Shown here piece by piece: positions 39,701 to 46,651 of a DNA stretch of 46,651 nt (positions are counted from its first letter, which is position 1; every line of letters begins with the position of its first letter). The notes below the pieces were generated by a model, which saw only the letters and a list, made by a program, of their open reading frames with translations, made no database searches and had not been told where the DNA came from. Where the stretch lies: assembly GCF_001418565.1 (NCBI RefSeq), contig NZ_LIQQ01000103.1, positions 1 through 46,651 of the forward strand, given 5' to 3'. The position numbers and the translations under genes are program-made. The DNA is from Streptomyces graminilatus (GTDB lineage Bacteria > Actinomycetota > Actinomycetes > Streptomycetales > Streptomycetaceae).

Positions 39701-41958
39701 TTGGCGCGGATGCCGTCGCGTTCGCAGGACGCCAGCAGCTCGTCCAGGGCGTCGGGCTCACCGGCGACGACGACGGAGGCGGGTCCGTTGACCGCCGCTA
39801 GGTCGGCCCGGCCAGCCAGGGCCGCGAGGCGTTCCCGTACGGCGGCGGCGGGCGCGGAGACGGACACCATGCCGCCGAGCCCGGAGAGGGCGGTCAGTGC
39901 CCGTGAGCGCAGTGCGACGACCCGGGCTCCGTCCTCCAGGCTCAGCCCGCCTGCCACGACTGCGGCGGCGATCTCGCCCTGGGAGTGCCCCACGACGGCG
40001 TCGGGACGCACCCCGCAGGAGGCCCACAGTTCGGCGAGCGACACCATGACCGCCCACAGCACCGGCTGGACCACGTCGACGCGGGCCAGCGCGTCGGCGG
40101 CGTACGGGGCGCGCAGGACGTCGGTGAGTGTCCAGTCGACGAACGGCGCGAGGGCGGCCTCGCACTCGGCCATGCGGCGGGCGAAGACCGGCGAGGCGTC
40201 CAGCAGGTCCACCGCCATACCGGGCCACTGGGAGCCCTGGCCGGGGAAGACGAGAACGGTACGGGTGGTGCCGGGGGCGGTGCCGCGCACGACGCCCTGC
40301 GGGGTGGCGCCTTCGGCGGCCCGCACCAGGAGGGCCAGCAGTTCGTCGCGGCCGGGTGCGATGGCCACCGCGCGGTGTTCCATCGCCGTGCGGGTGGTCG
40401 CCAGGGTCCAGGCGACGTCGGCCGCCGAGGTGCCGGACGCCGTGGTGGACGTGAGGTGCCGGTGCAGGGTGTCGGCCTGGGCCCGCAGGGCGGATTCGGA
40501 GCGGGCGGTGAGCGGCCAGGGCAGGAGGGGCGGGGTGGTGAAGGGCGGGACGGTGGAGGACTCCGTCCCGGCGGCCGGTTCCGGGGCGGCCCCGGGTGCG
40601 TTGTCGTGCCCGGGGTCGTCCTCGGCGGCGGGTGCTTCGACGATGACGTGGGCGTTGGTGCCGCTGATCCCGAACGAGGACACACCGGCCCGGCGTGGCC
40701 GTCCCGTGTCCGGCCAGCGCCGGTCCTCGGTGAGCAGTCGGACGGCGCCCGCGGACCAGTCGACCTCGTGGGTGGGCTCGGAGACGTGCAGGGTCCTGGG
40801 CAGGGTGCCGTGCCGCATCGCCATGACCGTCTTGATGATCCCGGCGACGCCCGCCGCTGCCTGGGTGTGCCCGATGTTCGACTTCAACGAGCCGAGGTAC
40901 AGGGGCTGTTCACGGTCCTGTCCGTACACGGCGAGCAGGGCCTCGGCCTCGATGGGGTCGCCGAGGCGGGTGCCGGTGCCGTGCGCCTCGACGGCGTCGA
41001 CCTCGGCGGCCGTGAGTCCGGCGTCGGCGAGCGCGGCCCGGATGACCCGCTCCTGGGCGGGGCCGCTGGGCGCGGTGAGGCCGTTGGAGGCGCCGTCCTG
41101 GTTGACGGCCGTACCCCGGATGACCGCCAGTACCGGATGCCCGTTACGGCGGGCGTCGGACAGCCGCTCGACGAGGAGCAGTCCCGCGCCCTCGGACCAG
41201 CCCGTGCCGTCGGCGCCGGCGCCGAAGGCCTTGCAGCGGCCGTCCGCCGCGAGTCCGCCCTGGCGTTCGAAGCTGAGGAACATCCCGGGGGTGGGCAGTA
41301 CGGCCACGCCGCCCGCCAGGGCGAGGTCGCAGTCGCCGCGCCGCAGGGCGGCGGCGGCCAGGTGCAGGGCGACCAGGGACGACGAGCAGGCGGTGTCCAC
41401 GGTCACCGCCGGGCCCTCGAAGTCGAAGGTGTAGGCGAGGCGGCCGGTGGCGACGCTCGCGGTGTTGCCGGTGAGGACGTGTCCGCCGATGTCGTCGGCG
41501 GCTTCGTCGAGCCGGGGTCCGTAGTCCTGGGTGACGAGTCCGGCGAACACACCGGTGCGGCGAGCCTCGGGTGAGCGGGGGTCGATCCCCGCGCGTTCGA
41601 AGGCCTCCCAGGCCGTTTCGAGGAGCAGCCGCTGCTGCGGGTCCATCGCGGCGGCCTCGCGCGGCGAGATGCCGAAGAACGCGGCGTCGAACCCGGCGAT
41701 GTCGGACAGGAAGCCGCCGGGGTAGGTCACGTCCCAGCCCCGGTCGGCCGGGACCTCGCCGACGGCGTCGCGGCCCGCGGCCACCAGGTCCCACAGCAGT
41801 TGGGGCGATTCGGCGCCGCCGGGCAGCCGGCAGCCGATGCCGACGACGGCCACGGGCTCGTGCGCGCTCGCCTCCGAGCGCTGCAACCGGCCCCGCGTCT
41901 CGTGCAGTTCGGCCGTGACACGCTTGAGGTATTCGACCAGCTTCTCTGTTTCAGCCAT
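30739..41958 (-). CDS. PKS-B: modular type I polyketide synthase, two modules (KS-AT-KR-ACP; KS-AT-DH-ER-KR-ACP)
   Basis: This 3739-residue protein adds two ketide units. Its order is N-docking helix (1-32, EYLKRVTAELHETRGRL), module 1 (33-1590), module 2 (1608-3645), and a C-terminal docking tail ending in SADEVLAYIDSQFGDLT. The ATG at 41958 follows the PKS-A stop by 6 bases. Its ribosome-binding site GGGGAG lies within the end of PKS-A, so the two are probably translationally coupled. Module 1 adds methylmalonate and forms a hydroxyl. Module 2 carries the only full reductive loop in the window and should give a saturated CH2. An in-frame 9-bp minisatellite in module 1 encodes seven Gly-Ala-Ser units inside the KR structural half. 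Confidence 0.97.
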   Translation of the reverse strand: MAETEKLVEYLKRVTAELHETRGRLQRSEASAHEPVAVVGIGCRLPGGAESPQLLWDLVAAGRDAVGEVPADRGWDVTYPGGFLSDIAGFDAAFFGISPREAAAMDPQQRLLLETAWEAFERAGIDPRSPEARRTGVFAGLVTQDYGPRLDEAADDIGGHVLTGNTASVATGRLAYTFDFEGPAVTVDTACSSSLVALHLAAAALRRGDCDLALAGGVAVLPTPGMFLSFERQGGLAADGRCKAFGAGADGTGWSEGAGLLLVERLSDARRNGHPVLAVIRGTAVNQDGASNGLTAPSGPAQERVIRAALADAGLTAAEVDAVEAHGTGTRLGDPIEAEALLAVYGQDREQPLYLGSLKSNIGHTQAAAGVAGIIKTVMAMRHGTLPRTLHVSEPTHEVDWSAGAVRLLTEDRRWPDTGRPRRAGVSSFGISGTNAHVIVEAPAAEDDPGHDNAPGAAPEPAAGTESSTVPPFTTPPLLPWPLTARSESALRAQADTLHRHLTSTTASGTSAADVAWTLATTRTAMEHRAVAIAPGRDELLALLVRAAEGATPQGVVRGTAPGTTRTVLVFPGQGSQWPGMAVDLLDASPVFARRMAECEAALAPFVDWTLTDVLRAPYAADALARVDVVQPVLWAVMVSLAELWASCGVRPDAVVGHSQGEIAAAVVAGGLSLEDGARVVALRSRALTALSGLGGMVSVSAPAAAVRERLAALAGRADLAAVNGPASVVVAGEPDALDELLASCERDGIRAKRVAVDYASHSTQVTAIEHELAGLLAPVRPRPAPTAFYSALTAGRLDTTGLDAGYWYRNLRHTVRFEDATRSLLDDGHTLFIEVSPHPVLVHSLQDTVDSTADDDTPGTPAATVLGTLRRGPGGRPERFAEALAEAYAHGATVDWSALLAGSGARRAELPTYAFQRTRHWLDRPTPTATDDPASTALWEAVGRGDTAAVADQIGVRADDALGTTVRALATWRERARDGVAADRNRYRVTWKPVPVPASGPTPLTGDWVLLEPDVPGGSGASGASGASGASGASGASGASGDGIGGIGGIGDWVAEALTGHGAAHVHRIVVGSDTGRAELAALLAGHASATAIVSVLGTDIRPYPGHPTVPTGVATTLTAAQAVADTGGTAPLWCLTRGAVATHDGSDDPDGPSPEQAQVWGLGRVIGMESPAVWGGLIDLPARRAEPDADALCAVLAAPGDEQEWALRETGPRVRRLTRAPRAAGTSWKPHGTVLVTGGTGALGAHVARRLAREGARRLVLTGRRGPDAPGAAELAAELRQSGVDVTLAACDVADREALAAVLAAIPAEHPLTAVVHAAGVSSLDRYSALSPADLAAMAAGKVEGARHLDELLAGHDLDAFVLFSSGAAVWGGARQGAYAAANAHLDALAARRRARGLAATCVSWGSWADGGMVDAKTQRVFDRIGVRAMAPRTALTALFDAVGAGELQLTVSDMDWQTFASGYTLARRRPLLDDIPEAALPAPAAETVPSAVSPLTERLNGLTDRDRDRLLLGLVRSAAAGALGHESPDAVGASDAFRDLGLDSVTAVDLRNRLADDTGLRLPTTLAFDHPTPAAVAAELRTRLLTAPTAAPTDQVPAAVRPVDDPVVVVAMACRYPGDVRSPEDLWRLVAEGRDGITGFPADRGWRVSDSLPTAEGGFLHDLADFDAAFFGISPREALAMDPQQRLLLETSWEALERAGIDPLSLRGSRTGVFVGAGNFDYATVAINTEEGKDYALTGSVGSVASGRISYTLGLEGPAVTVDTACSSSLVALHSAARALRDGECGLALVGGAAVMATTTAYESFARQGGLAADGRCKAFSDDADGTGWGEGAGVLVVERLSDARRNGHPVLAVVRGSAVNQDGASNGLTAPNGPSQQRVIRAALASAGLTTADVDAVEAHGTGTRLGDPIEAQALLATYGQDRERPLYLGSLKSNVGHTQAAAGVGGVIKTVLALQEGVLPPTLHADEPSGEVDWSAGSVELLTEAREWPETGRPRRAGVSAFGISGTNAHVILEQAPQDAKASQDVPPLAAAPELPLPAVPLLLSARGAAALRAQAETLRDFLDGAAEAPALQDIGLTLAAHRAALDHRAAVVVTDGETLRAALDALTEDRQHPGLVTGSAAQGDLAVVFSGQGSQRVGMGRELYEAFPVFAAAFDEVCAAFDGLLPDPLKESVFTGPADRLDGTGLAQPALFAVEVALFRLLESWGVRPDVLLGHSLGELVAAHLAGVWSLGDACRVVAARGRLMEALPSGGAMWAVEATEDEIANADPNEDGHPADVSVAAVNGPSSLVLSGAEPAVREVADRFAAEGRRVKRLAVSHAFHSTLMEPMLAEFAEVLRQVEFAEPVVAVVSNVTGEVAGEELSTPEYWVRHVRATVRFADSVRTLRAQGIGTVLELGPGGSLVPMVEATEPDLAALPALRRDRPEPTALLAALTQAHVQGVRVDWSAVFAGTGARRVELPTYAFQRRRYWPATAGTPAAEALAAVGLGAAEHPLLNTWLVAASGGEAIATGRLSLATHAWLADHTVLGTPLLPGTAFVDLACWAGQRLGCPELAELTLYTPLAIEGDTASDLQLVIGAPDGTGRRTVAVYSRPATAGSRLDDSTWTRHAEGALAPAADRETEAAFDALVPWPPAAGTRVPLDGFYPGLIEAGFDYGPSFQGLRSVLRSENTPEVLFAEVELPEEERESAAAHTVHPALLDAALHALGVDLPAGTPARLPFTWTGVRVHATGADALRVRLNRATDGTVTLTAVDVEGGPVVTVDGLVLREVTADRLPGRAAPDRDALFRIEWTALAAVGDPVHAEPVLLPLDADGQPDLHRLDGTPAAVTVRCPSGEVADVTAFVLRALQEWLADERYADTPLVVVTHRAATVREPGLLTETRAAAAGDPHEALAHAAAAGLVRAAQAEHPGRFVLVDTDGELPSPAQVLAYGEPDLAVRAGRFHGRRLVRATDNAPLVAPAGPWRLDATRRGSISDLALVDDTGAGERKPGPGEVRIAVRAAGVNFRDTMIALDMYPGQAELGIEGAGVVLETGPGVTRFAPGDRVMGLLDAAFSATAVTDHRLLAPVPADWTFAHAAAAPVAYLTAWYGLRDLASVASGRRVLVHAGAGGVGSAAVRLARYLGAEVFATASAAKQPALHAAGLDAEHIADSRDTGFRERFLERTGGRGMDAVLNSLAGEFADASLELLPHGGHFIEIGKTDVRDPDRVAADHPGVRYRAFDLGDAGPDRIQEMLGELTELFAAGLLAPPPVTTWDITRAPEAFRAVAQARLVGKAVLVVTPPPADDGTVLVSGGTGTLGARVARHLAGRHGVRRLVLTSRSGTDAPGVPELLADLAADGATAQVAACDIGDRAAVAALLDRLAADGHRLTGVVHCAGTVDDGVLTSLTPERLAPVLHAKAHGARHLHELTRGLDLDHFVLFSSASATFGAAGQANYCAANAYLDALAEQRTARGLPAVAIAWGLWEETSGMTAALGERDRERLRRTGTAALPTARALALFDTALTATAASVTAAPLDPAALRARYRDQPVPALLRDLAGPAPRRAAATAVRQLTDPGPDFAAKLAALPEEDRHSYVLRLVLDRTAQVLGHTGVAEVDPDQAFKDQGFDSLTAVELRNQLRAATGLAAPATLIFDHPSPVALAEHLLRQAVPAGPAPEELLRRDLDRLETAAEALASDDPAHAEVADRLRRILRRLDAATTPTETDPDDDATLGAASADEVLAYIDSQFGDLT
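31000..37140 (-). other. PKS-B module 2: KS-AT(malonyl)-DH-ER-KR(B)-ACP, fully reducing
   Basis: The KS spans about residues 1608-2020 with Cys1769. The AT spans about 2130-2425 with GHSLGE and HAFH (2325-2328). The DH (about 2496-2775) has His2530 in DHTVLGTPLLPG, Asp2706 in LLDAALHAL, and YGPSF, so it looks active. The ER (about 2977-3285) has GVNFRD and the nucleotide-binding HAGAGGVGSAAV. The KR core starts about 3295 with TVDDG (B-type) and Tyr3443. The ACP serine is Ser3616 in QGFDSL. The beta-carbon set by module 1 should become CH2. Confidence 0.92.
38802..38828 (-). repeat. 9-bp tandem repeat, 3 units, encoding Ile-Gly-Gly
   Basis: CACCGATGC is repeated three times exactly, a dozen bases from the Gly-Ala-Ser minisatellite and with the same 9-base period but a different unit. 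It encodes an Ile-Gly-Gly-like run. The two repeats together make an unusual low-complexity stretch of about 36 residues in PKS-B. Confidence 0.85.
38840..38902 (-). repeat. 9-bp minisatellite, 7 units, encoding Gly-Ala-Ser repeats
   Basis: On the plus strand the unit GCACCGGAC repeats six times exactly from 38840, followed by a seventh with one change. In the PKS-B frame this gives a run of Gly-Ala-Ser. The tract lies in the catalytically inactive structural half of a KR. The near-perfect units suggest recent slippage. Confidence 0.9.
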
Positions 41959-41964
41959 GTTCCG

Positions 41965-44900
41965 TCACTCCCCGAGCTCTTGCCGGCCGGTACCGAATTC
42001 CTGACTGAACTCCTGGCCGAATTCCTGGCCGAATTCCTGGTCGATGAAGGAGAAGACCTCGTCGAGGCTCGCCGTTTCGAGCGCCGCGCGGACCCCGACG
42101 CCTTCGGCCGGTTCTCCCGGGCCGGACGCGTCCGTGGACGCGTCCCCGACCGTGGCCGTGGACCGCTCCTCGCAGCGCGCGAGCAGAATCCGCAGCCGCT
42201 CCGCCGTACGGTCCAGCTCCGGCCCGCCGGCGGTCGCGCCCGCCACCAGCTCCTCCAGGCGGGCGAACTCCGCGTCGAGGGTGCCGGGCGCGGGCACGTC
42301 CGGCGGGGCGATCCGGGTGCGCAGGTAGCGGGCTACCGCCTGCGGGGTCGGCTGGTTGAACAGCAGCCCGGCCGGCATGCGCACACCTCCCGCCGCGCTC
42401 AGCCGGTTGCGCAGTTCGACGGCCATCAGTGAGTCGAACCCCAGTTCCTTGAAGGTGCGGGCCGGTTCGACCCGTCTGCCGTCCCGGTGGCCCAGTACGG
42501 CGGCGGCGTGGGCGCGGACCTGTTCGAGCAGCAGGTCCTCCTGCTCCTGCGCGGTCCGGCCGGTGAGGAGTTGGTCGAGCGTGCTCGCCCCGGCGGCGGG
42601 CTCACCGGCCGGCGCGGCGTCGGTGTGTGTCGCGGTGCGGGCTCGCCAGGCGGAGCCGGCCAGTTCACGGTGGAGCGGGAGGGCCCGGCCCTCGTGGGCC
42701 GCGCGGCGCACGACCGGCAGGCTCAGCGCCAGCGGCACCCGCAGCGCGGGGCCGGGCCGCCGCAGGGCGGTGTCGAGGAGCGCGAGGCCATGTGCCGCGT
42801 CGAGGGGCAGCAGCCCGGTGTCGCGCATCCGCCGCAGGTCGGTCCCGGTGAGCCCGGCCGTCATGCCGCCGGTCGGGGCCCAGGGGCCCCAGGCGAGCGA
42901 CAGGGCGGGCAGCCCCTGGTGCCGGCGCAGTTGGGCCAGCGTGTCGAGGAAGGTGTTGGCCGCCGCGTAACTGCCCTGTCCGGCGGCCCCACTGACTCCG
43001 GAGACGGAGGAGAACAGGACGAAGGCGGAGAGGTCGGCGGTGGCGGTCAGCTCGTGCAGATTCCAGGCGGCGTCGATCTTGGGCCGCAGTACCCGGTCCA
43101 GGTCGTCCGCGCCGATGGCCTCGACCACCGCGTCCTGGACGACACCGGCGGTGTGGACGACCCCGGTCAGCGGATGCCCGGCGGGCACGTCGGCGAGTAC
43201 GGCGGCCAGCGCGTCGCGGTCCGCCGCGTCGCAGGCGGCGACGGTGACCCGTACGCCCGGCCGCGCCGTGAGTTCGGCGACGGTTTCCCGGGCCTCCGGG
43301 GTGTCGAGGCCCCGGCGGCTGACCAGCAGCAGGTGCCGGACCCCGTGCCGGGCGACGAGATGCCCGGCGACCAGTCGCCCGAGGGCTCCGGTGCCACCGG
43401 TGACCAGCACCGTCCCGTCGGGGTCGAAAACCGCCTCGGGCCCCTCGGCACCGCTGCCCTCAGGCGGCCTCTGGCCGGTCGGCCGCGCCGGGCGCACGAG
43501 GCGCGGCGCGCTCAACCGGCCGTGCCGTACGGCGAGTTGGGGTTCGCCGCAGCCCGGTACGGCGGCCAGGGCGGCTGCCGATGCCAGGGAGTCGTCCAGG
43601 TCGACGAGCAGGAAACGGCCGGGGTGTTCGGTCTGGGCGGAGCGGAACAGGCCCCAGACGGGCGCCTGTTCGGGATCGCAGGGGCCCTCACCCGCCGCGA
43701 CCGCGCCTCGGGTGACGACGATCAGCCGCGTGTCGGCGAGCCGGTCCTCGGCGAGCCAGGTACCGGCCAGCAGAACGGCCCGGTACGCGGCGCGGCGCGC
43801 CGCGGCCACGACATCGGTCGCGCCGGTCGTCGCCCCATTCACCGTCTCGTTCGCCGTCCGTACGGCTTCGGGATTGGCATCGAAGCCGATCACGACCACG
43901 TCGGGTGCGCTGCCGCCCGCGAGGAGGGAGGGCAGGTCCGGGTGGCGTTCGGCGTCGGGCAGGGCCCCTGCGGGCACGAGTGCGGACTCACCGAGCACCG
44001 CCCAGCGCGCGCCCGCTGCGGGCGGCGCCGGTTCGACGGGCCGCCAGGCCAGCTCGAAGGGGGCCTCCCCCTCGTACGAAGCCCGCGTGGTCTCCTCGAA
44101 GCCGGACGGCAGTGGCCGTGGGGTGAGTGTGCCGACGGTCGCCACAGGACGTCCCGTGGCGTCGGTGATCCGGACACTCACGGTGTCGCCGTCGCCGGGG
44201 GTGATCCGGGCCCGCAGCGGGCCGGTCGCGGGGCCGGACACGGTGACGCGGCCGTACTCGACGGCGAGCCGGGGCTCGGTGGTGTCCGGACGGGCGAGCC
44301 GCAGGGCGTGCAGCGCGCTCTCCAGGAGTCCCGGGTGCAGGGCGAAGTCGCCGGGTTCGGTGCCGTCCGTCTCGGGCGCCGCGAGTTCGGCCCAGACCTC
44401 GTCGCCGCGCCGCCACACCGCGCGCGGTCCGCCGAACGCGGGGCCGTACGCCGTGATCCGGCCGTGGGGGCCGTCGGCCAGGTGGTCCTCGACGAGCTCG
44501 GCGTCCTTGGGCGGCCACGGCTGTCCGGGGTCGCCGGTGACAGGGGCGGCCGGCGGGGCGGGCGCGAGCGTGCCCTCGGCGTGCCGGGTCCAGTCGGCGG
44601 CGCCGCCGACTGGCCGGGTGTGCACGGACACCGGGTGGTGTCCGTCGGATCCGGACCCAGACCCGACCACGACCTGCGCTTCCAGCGCTCCCGTCGCAGG
44701 CAGTACGAGCGGTGTGACGGGCCGCAGTTCGAGCACCTGTCCGGCGCCGGTCTCCCGTGCCGCGGTGACCGCCAGGTCCAGCAGGACGGCGTCCGGCACG
44801 AGCGCGGTGCCGTGCACGGTGCGGTCGGCGAGCCAGGGGTGGGTGGCCGCGGAGACCAGACCGCTGAGGAGGGTGTGCCCGGTACCGGCGAGGGTGACGG

Positions 44901-46651
44901 CGGTGGTGAGCACCGGGTGGTCGAGCGGGGTCGTGCCGGGCGCCGTCGTGGAGCGTGCCGCGCCGGGTGCGACCCAGTAGCGGCGGCGCTGGAAGGCGTA
45001 CGTGGGCAGGGTGTCGGGGTGCGCGTACGGGTGTGCGGCGAACACCGCGTCCCAGTCGGGGGTGTGGCCGGTGAGGTGCAGCCGGGCCGGTACGGCGGCG
45101 GCGCCCGCCGTCTCGGAGTGGTCGCGGCGCAGCACCGGCAGGATCAGCGGTGCGGTGCGGGGCGGCTCGCCCGTCTCCTCTGCGAGGGAGTCCAGGGTGT
45201 CCTGGACCGTCGCGGACAGCACACCGTCGGGTCCCAGTTCGACGTACCTGGTCACGCCCAGGGCGTGCAGGGCGCGTACGCCGTCGTGGAAGCGGACGGT
45301 CTGCCGGACGTGGCGCACCCAGTGCTCCGGTGAGCACAGGTCGGTACCGGTGGCCGCCTCCCCGGTGAGGTCGCTGATCACGGAGAGGACCGGTGGATGG
45401 TAGGTGACGGAACGGGCGACGGCCTCGAACTCGGCGAGCATGGCGTCCATGTGGGGCGAGTGGAAGGCGTGGGACACCCGGAGTTCGCGGGTCCTGCGGC
45501 CCTTCTCCGCCCAGGTGCGGGCGATCTCGCGCACCGCGTCGGTGTCACCGGAGACCACCACGGCCGACGGCCCGTTGACGGCGGCGAGCGCGATCCGGTG
45601 TCCGCGTCCGGCGAGCGAGGGCAGGATCTCGGCCTCGGTGGCCTCGACGGCCGCCATGGCGCCGGTCGCGGGCAGGGCCTGCATCAGCCGGCCGCGAGCG
45701 GCGACGAGCGCGCAGGCGTCGGGCAGCGACAGGACACCGGCCGCGTGTGCGGCGGCGAGCCCTCCGACGGAGTGCCCCAGCAGGTGGTCGGGGACGATCC
45801 CCCAGTGCTCCAGCATCCGGAACAGGGCCACTTCGAGGGCGAACAGGGCGGGTTGGGCGTATTCGGTGCGGTCGAGCGGTCCCGACCCGTCGGCCAGCAG
45901 CTCCAGCAGGGGGTGCGCCAGGTGCTGGTCGAGGTGTACGGCGATGTCGTCCAGGGCGCTGCGGAAGGCGGGCTGGGCGGCGTACAACTCCAGTCCCATG
46001 CGGGCCCGTTGGCTGCCCTGGCCGGTGAAGAGGAACGCGGTGCGTCCTGTGTGGGCGAGCCCGTGGAACGCCGTGGGCGTGTCGTTCCCGGCGCCCAGGG
46101 CCGCCAGGCCGGCCAGCGCCTCTTCGCGGTCGGCGGTCACGACGGCGGCCCGGTGCGGCAGCGCGCTGCGACCGACGGCCAGTGTGCGGCCGAGTGCGCC
46201 GAGCGCCGTGTGCTCCGGGCCGGCGGACAGCCGGGCGTGCAGTGTCCGCGCCTGGGCGCGCAGCGCCTCCTCGGTCGCGGCGGTGAGGACCAGGGGTACG
46301 GGCAGCGCGGGAGCGGTGTCGGCGCCGCCCGATGCCAGGGCGGTCAACTCCTCTTCCTCGGGGACCTGTTCGAGGATGACGTGGGCGTTGGTGCCGCTGA
46401 TCCCGAAGGACGACACACCGGCGCGCCGGGGGCGTCCCGTCTCCGGCCACTCCCGCTGACTCGTCAGCAGCTCCACCGCGCCCGCCGACCAGTCCACGTG
46501 CGGCGACGGCTCGTCCGCGTGCAGGGTCCTGGGCAGCACGCCGTTGCGCATCGCCAGCACCGTCTTGACGACACCGGCGACACCGGCCGCTGCCTGGGCA
46601 TGGCCGATGTTGGACTTCAACGACCCGAGATACAGGGGCTGTTCACGGTCC
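41965..46651 (-). CDS. PKS-A: modular type I polyketide synthase, last module (5' end cut by window edge)
   Basis: The visible 1561 residues start inside a KS ([18 protein letters not shown]), so the gene begins outside the window; the TTG at 46620 is an internal leucine, not a start. Numbered from the first full codon, the order is KS C-terminal part (1-95), AT (about 203-500), DH-like domain (576-853), KR (about 1078-1265), ACP (Ser1407) and a C-terminal docking tail. The AT has GHSVGG and HAFH (394-397), so malonyl-CoA is expected. Both DH catalytic residues are replaced (Arg610, Glu777), so the product should keep a hydroxyl. The tail ends in an unusual repeated EFGQ run. PKS-B begins 6 bases downstream. 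Confidence 0.95.
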   Translation of the reverse strand, partial: DREQPLYLGSLKSNIGHAQAAAGVAGVVKTVLAMRNGVLPRTLHADEPSPHVDWSAGAVELLTSQREWPETGRPRRAGVSSFGISGTNAHVILEQVPEEEELTALASGGADTAPALPVPLVLTAATEEALRAQARTLHARLSAGPEHTALGALGRTLAVGRSALPHRAAVVTADREEALAGLAALGAGNDTPTAFHGLAHTGRTAFLFTGQGSQRARMGLELYAAQPAFRSALDDIAVHLDQHLAHPLLELLADGSGPLDRTEYAQPALFALEVALFRMLEHWGIVPDHLLGHSVGGLAAAHAAGVLSLPDACALVAARGRLMQALPATGAMAAVEATEAEILPSLAGRGHRIALAAVNGPSAVVVSGDTDAVREIARTWAEKGRRTRELRVSHAFHSPHMDAMLAEFEAVARSVTYHPPVLSVISDLTGEAATGTDLCSPEHWVRHVRQTVRFHDGVRALHALGVTRYVELGPDGVLSATVQDTLDSLAEETGEPPRTAPLILPVLRRDHSETAGAAAVPARLHLTGHTPDWDAVFAAHPYAHPDTLPTYAFQRRRYWVAPGAARSTTAPGTTPLDHPVLTTAVTLAGTGHTLLSGLVSAATHPWLADRTVHGTALVPDAVLLDLAVTAARETGAGQVLELRPVTPLVLPATGALEAQVVVGSGSGSDGHHPVSVHTRPVGGAADWTRHAEGTLAPAPPAAPVTGDPGQPWPPKDAELVEDHLADGPHGRITAYGPAFGGPRAVWRRGDEVWAELAAPETDGTEPGDFALHPGLLESALHALRLARPDTTEPRLAVEYGRVTVSGPATGPLRARITPGDGDTVSVRITDATGRPVATVGTLTPRPLPSGFEETTRASYEGEAPFELAWRPVEPAPPAAGARWAVLGESALVPAGALPDAERHPDLPSLLAGGSAPDVVVIGFDANPEAVRTANETVNGATTGATDVVAAARRAAYRAVLLAGTWLAEDRLADTRLIVVTRGAVAAGEGPCDPEQAPVWGLFRSAQTEHPGRFLLVDLDDSLASAAALAAVPGCGEPQLAVRHGRLSAPRLVRPARPTGQRPPEGSGAEGPEAVFDPDGTVLVTGGTGALGRLVAGHLVARHGVRHLLLVSRRGLDTPEARETVAELTARPGVRVTVAACDAADRDALAAVLADVPAGHPLTGVVHTAGVVQDAVVEAIGADDLDRVLRPKIDAAWNLHELTATADLSAFVLFSSVSGVSGAAGQGSYAAANTFLDTLAQLRRHQGLPALSLAWGPWAPTGGMTAGLTGTDLRRMRDTGLLPLDAAHGLALLDTALRRPGPALRVPLALSLPVVRRAAHEGRALPLHRELAGSAWRARTATHTDAAPAGEPAAGASTLDQLLTGRTAQEQEDLLLEQVRAHAAAVLGHRDGRRVEPARTFKELGFDSLMAVELRNRLSAAGGVRMPAGLLFNQPTPQAVARYLRTRIAPPDVPAPGTLDAEFARLEELVAGATAGGPELDRTAERLRILLARCEERSTATVGDASTDASGPGEPAEGVGVRAALETASLDEVFSFIDQEFGQEFGQEFSQEFGTGRQELGE
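41994..42041 (-). repeat. 12-bp tandem repeat, 4 units, in the PKS-A docking tail
   Basis: Four 12-base units resembling CGAATTCCTGGC (two nearly exact, two with a few changes) encode the run [16 protein letters not shown]. It follows the normal docking ending SFIDQEFG. The unit is a multiple of three, so the frame survives copy-number changes. Confidence 0.85.
42290..46651 (-). other. PKS-A last module: (KS)-AT(malonyl)-DH(inactive)-KR(B-like)-ACP
   Basis: In the DH the HxxxGxxxxP histidine is Arg610 ([14 protein letters not shown]) and the catalytic Asp is Glu777 ([12 protein letters not shown]), although YGPAF survives. The KR core begins with [13 protein letters not shown] (about 1080). 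Its LDD equivalent reads VQD with the last Asp kept, there is no A-type Trp ([11 protein letters not shown]), and Tyr1228 is present, so a B-type, active KR is likely. The ACP motif is LGFDSL with Ser1407. Together these give a beta-hydroxyl rather than an alkene. Confidence 0.86.

Larger units (their letters stand above)
37180..41865 (-). other. PKS-B module 1: KS-AT(methylmalonyl)-KR(A1)-ACP
   Basis: The KS spans about residues 33-444 with Cys191. The AT spans about 568-860 with GHSQGE and YASH (759-762), predicting methylmalonyl-CoA. The KR structural half (about 910-1225) contains a Gly/Ala/Ser/Ile repeat tract at about 1017-1053. The KR core starts about 1233, lacks LDD (HAAGVSSLDRYS), and has Trp1373, Gln1378 and Tyr1381, so A1-type. 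The ACP motif is LGLDSV (Ser1547) rather than the LGFDSL common in this cluster. A hydroxyl next to a methyl branch is expected. Confidence 0.88.

Noticed and set aside
41965..46620. PKS-A starting at the TTG at 46620
   Set aside because: That codon is the leucine of [10 protein letters not shown] inside the KS; the frame continues upstream to the window edge with KS sequence.

Overview
The window is very GC-rich, with strong G/C third-position bias. It looks like the interior of a large modular type I polyketide synthase (PKS) locus from an actinomycete, most likely a Streptomyces. All five coding regions lie on the minus strand and read from right to left. Both outer genes run off the window, so neither a loading module nor a thioesterase is visible. 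I saw no tailoring, resistance or regulatory gene, and no RNA gene, mobile element or CRISPR.

Layout in transcription order. PKS-A (46651-41965, 5' end missing) ends with half a KS, then AT, dead DH, KR and ACP. PKS-B (41958-30739) has two modules: KS-AT-KR-ACP and KS-AT-DH-ER-KR-ACP. PKS-C (30690-18421) has three: KS-AT-ACP, KS-AT-KR-ACP and KS-AT-KR-ACP. PKS-D (18411-8896) has two: KS-AT-dead DH-ACP and KS-AT-DH-KR-ACP. PKS-E (8654 to the left edge, 3' end missing) shows KS-AT-KR-ACP twice. PKS-A to PKS-D are almost contiguous (gaps of 6, 48 and 9 bases). The only sizeable non-coding stretch is 8655-8895, which holds perfect inverted repeats and a weak promoter-like pair.

The ten modules should act one after another if gene order equals protein order, which the class-1 docking ends support. 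Extender units read from AT motifs are malonyl, methylmalonyl, malonyl | malonyl, methylmalonyl, malonyl | unusual, malonyl | malonyl, methylmalonyl (HAFH = malonyl, YASH = methylmalonyl, SPGH = atypical). With the reductive domains this predicts, as inference, the segment CHOH-CH2-CHOH-CH(CH3)-CH2-CH2-C(=O)-CH2-CHOH-CH(CH3)-CHOH-CH2-C(=O)-CH(R)-CH=CH-CHOH-CH2-CHOH-CH(CH3)-C(=O)-. The first ketone is flanked by hydroxyls placed exactly for a 6,6-spiroketal. I cannot match this series to a named compound.

The most unusual points are a module with an atypical AT, a doubly mutated DH and no KR; a second doubly mutated DH in PKS-A; an A2-type KR in PKS-C; in-frame minisatellites in linkers and a docking tail; and mosaic patches of near-identical or oddly strand-skewed DNA that suggest recombination between modules.
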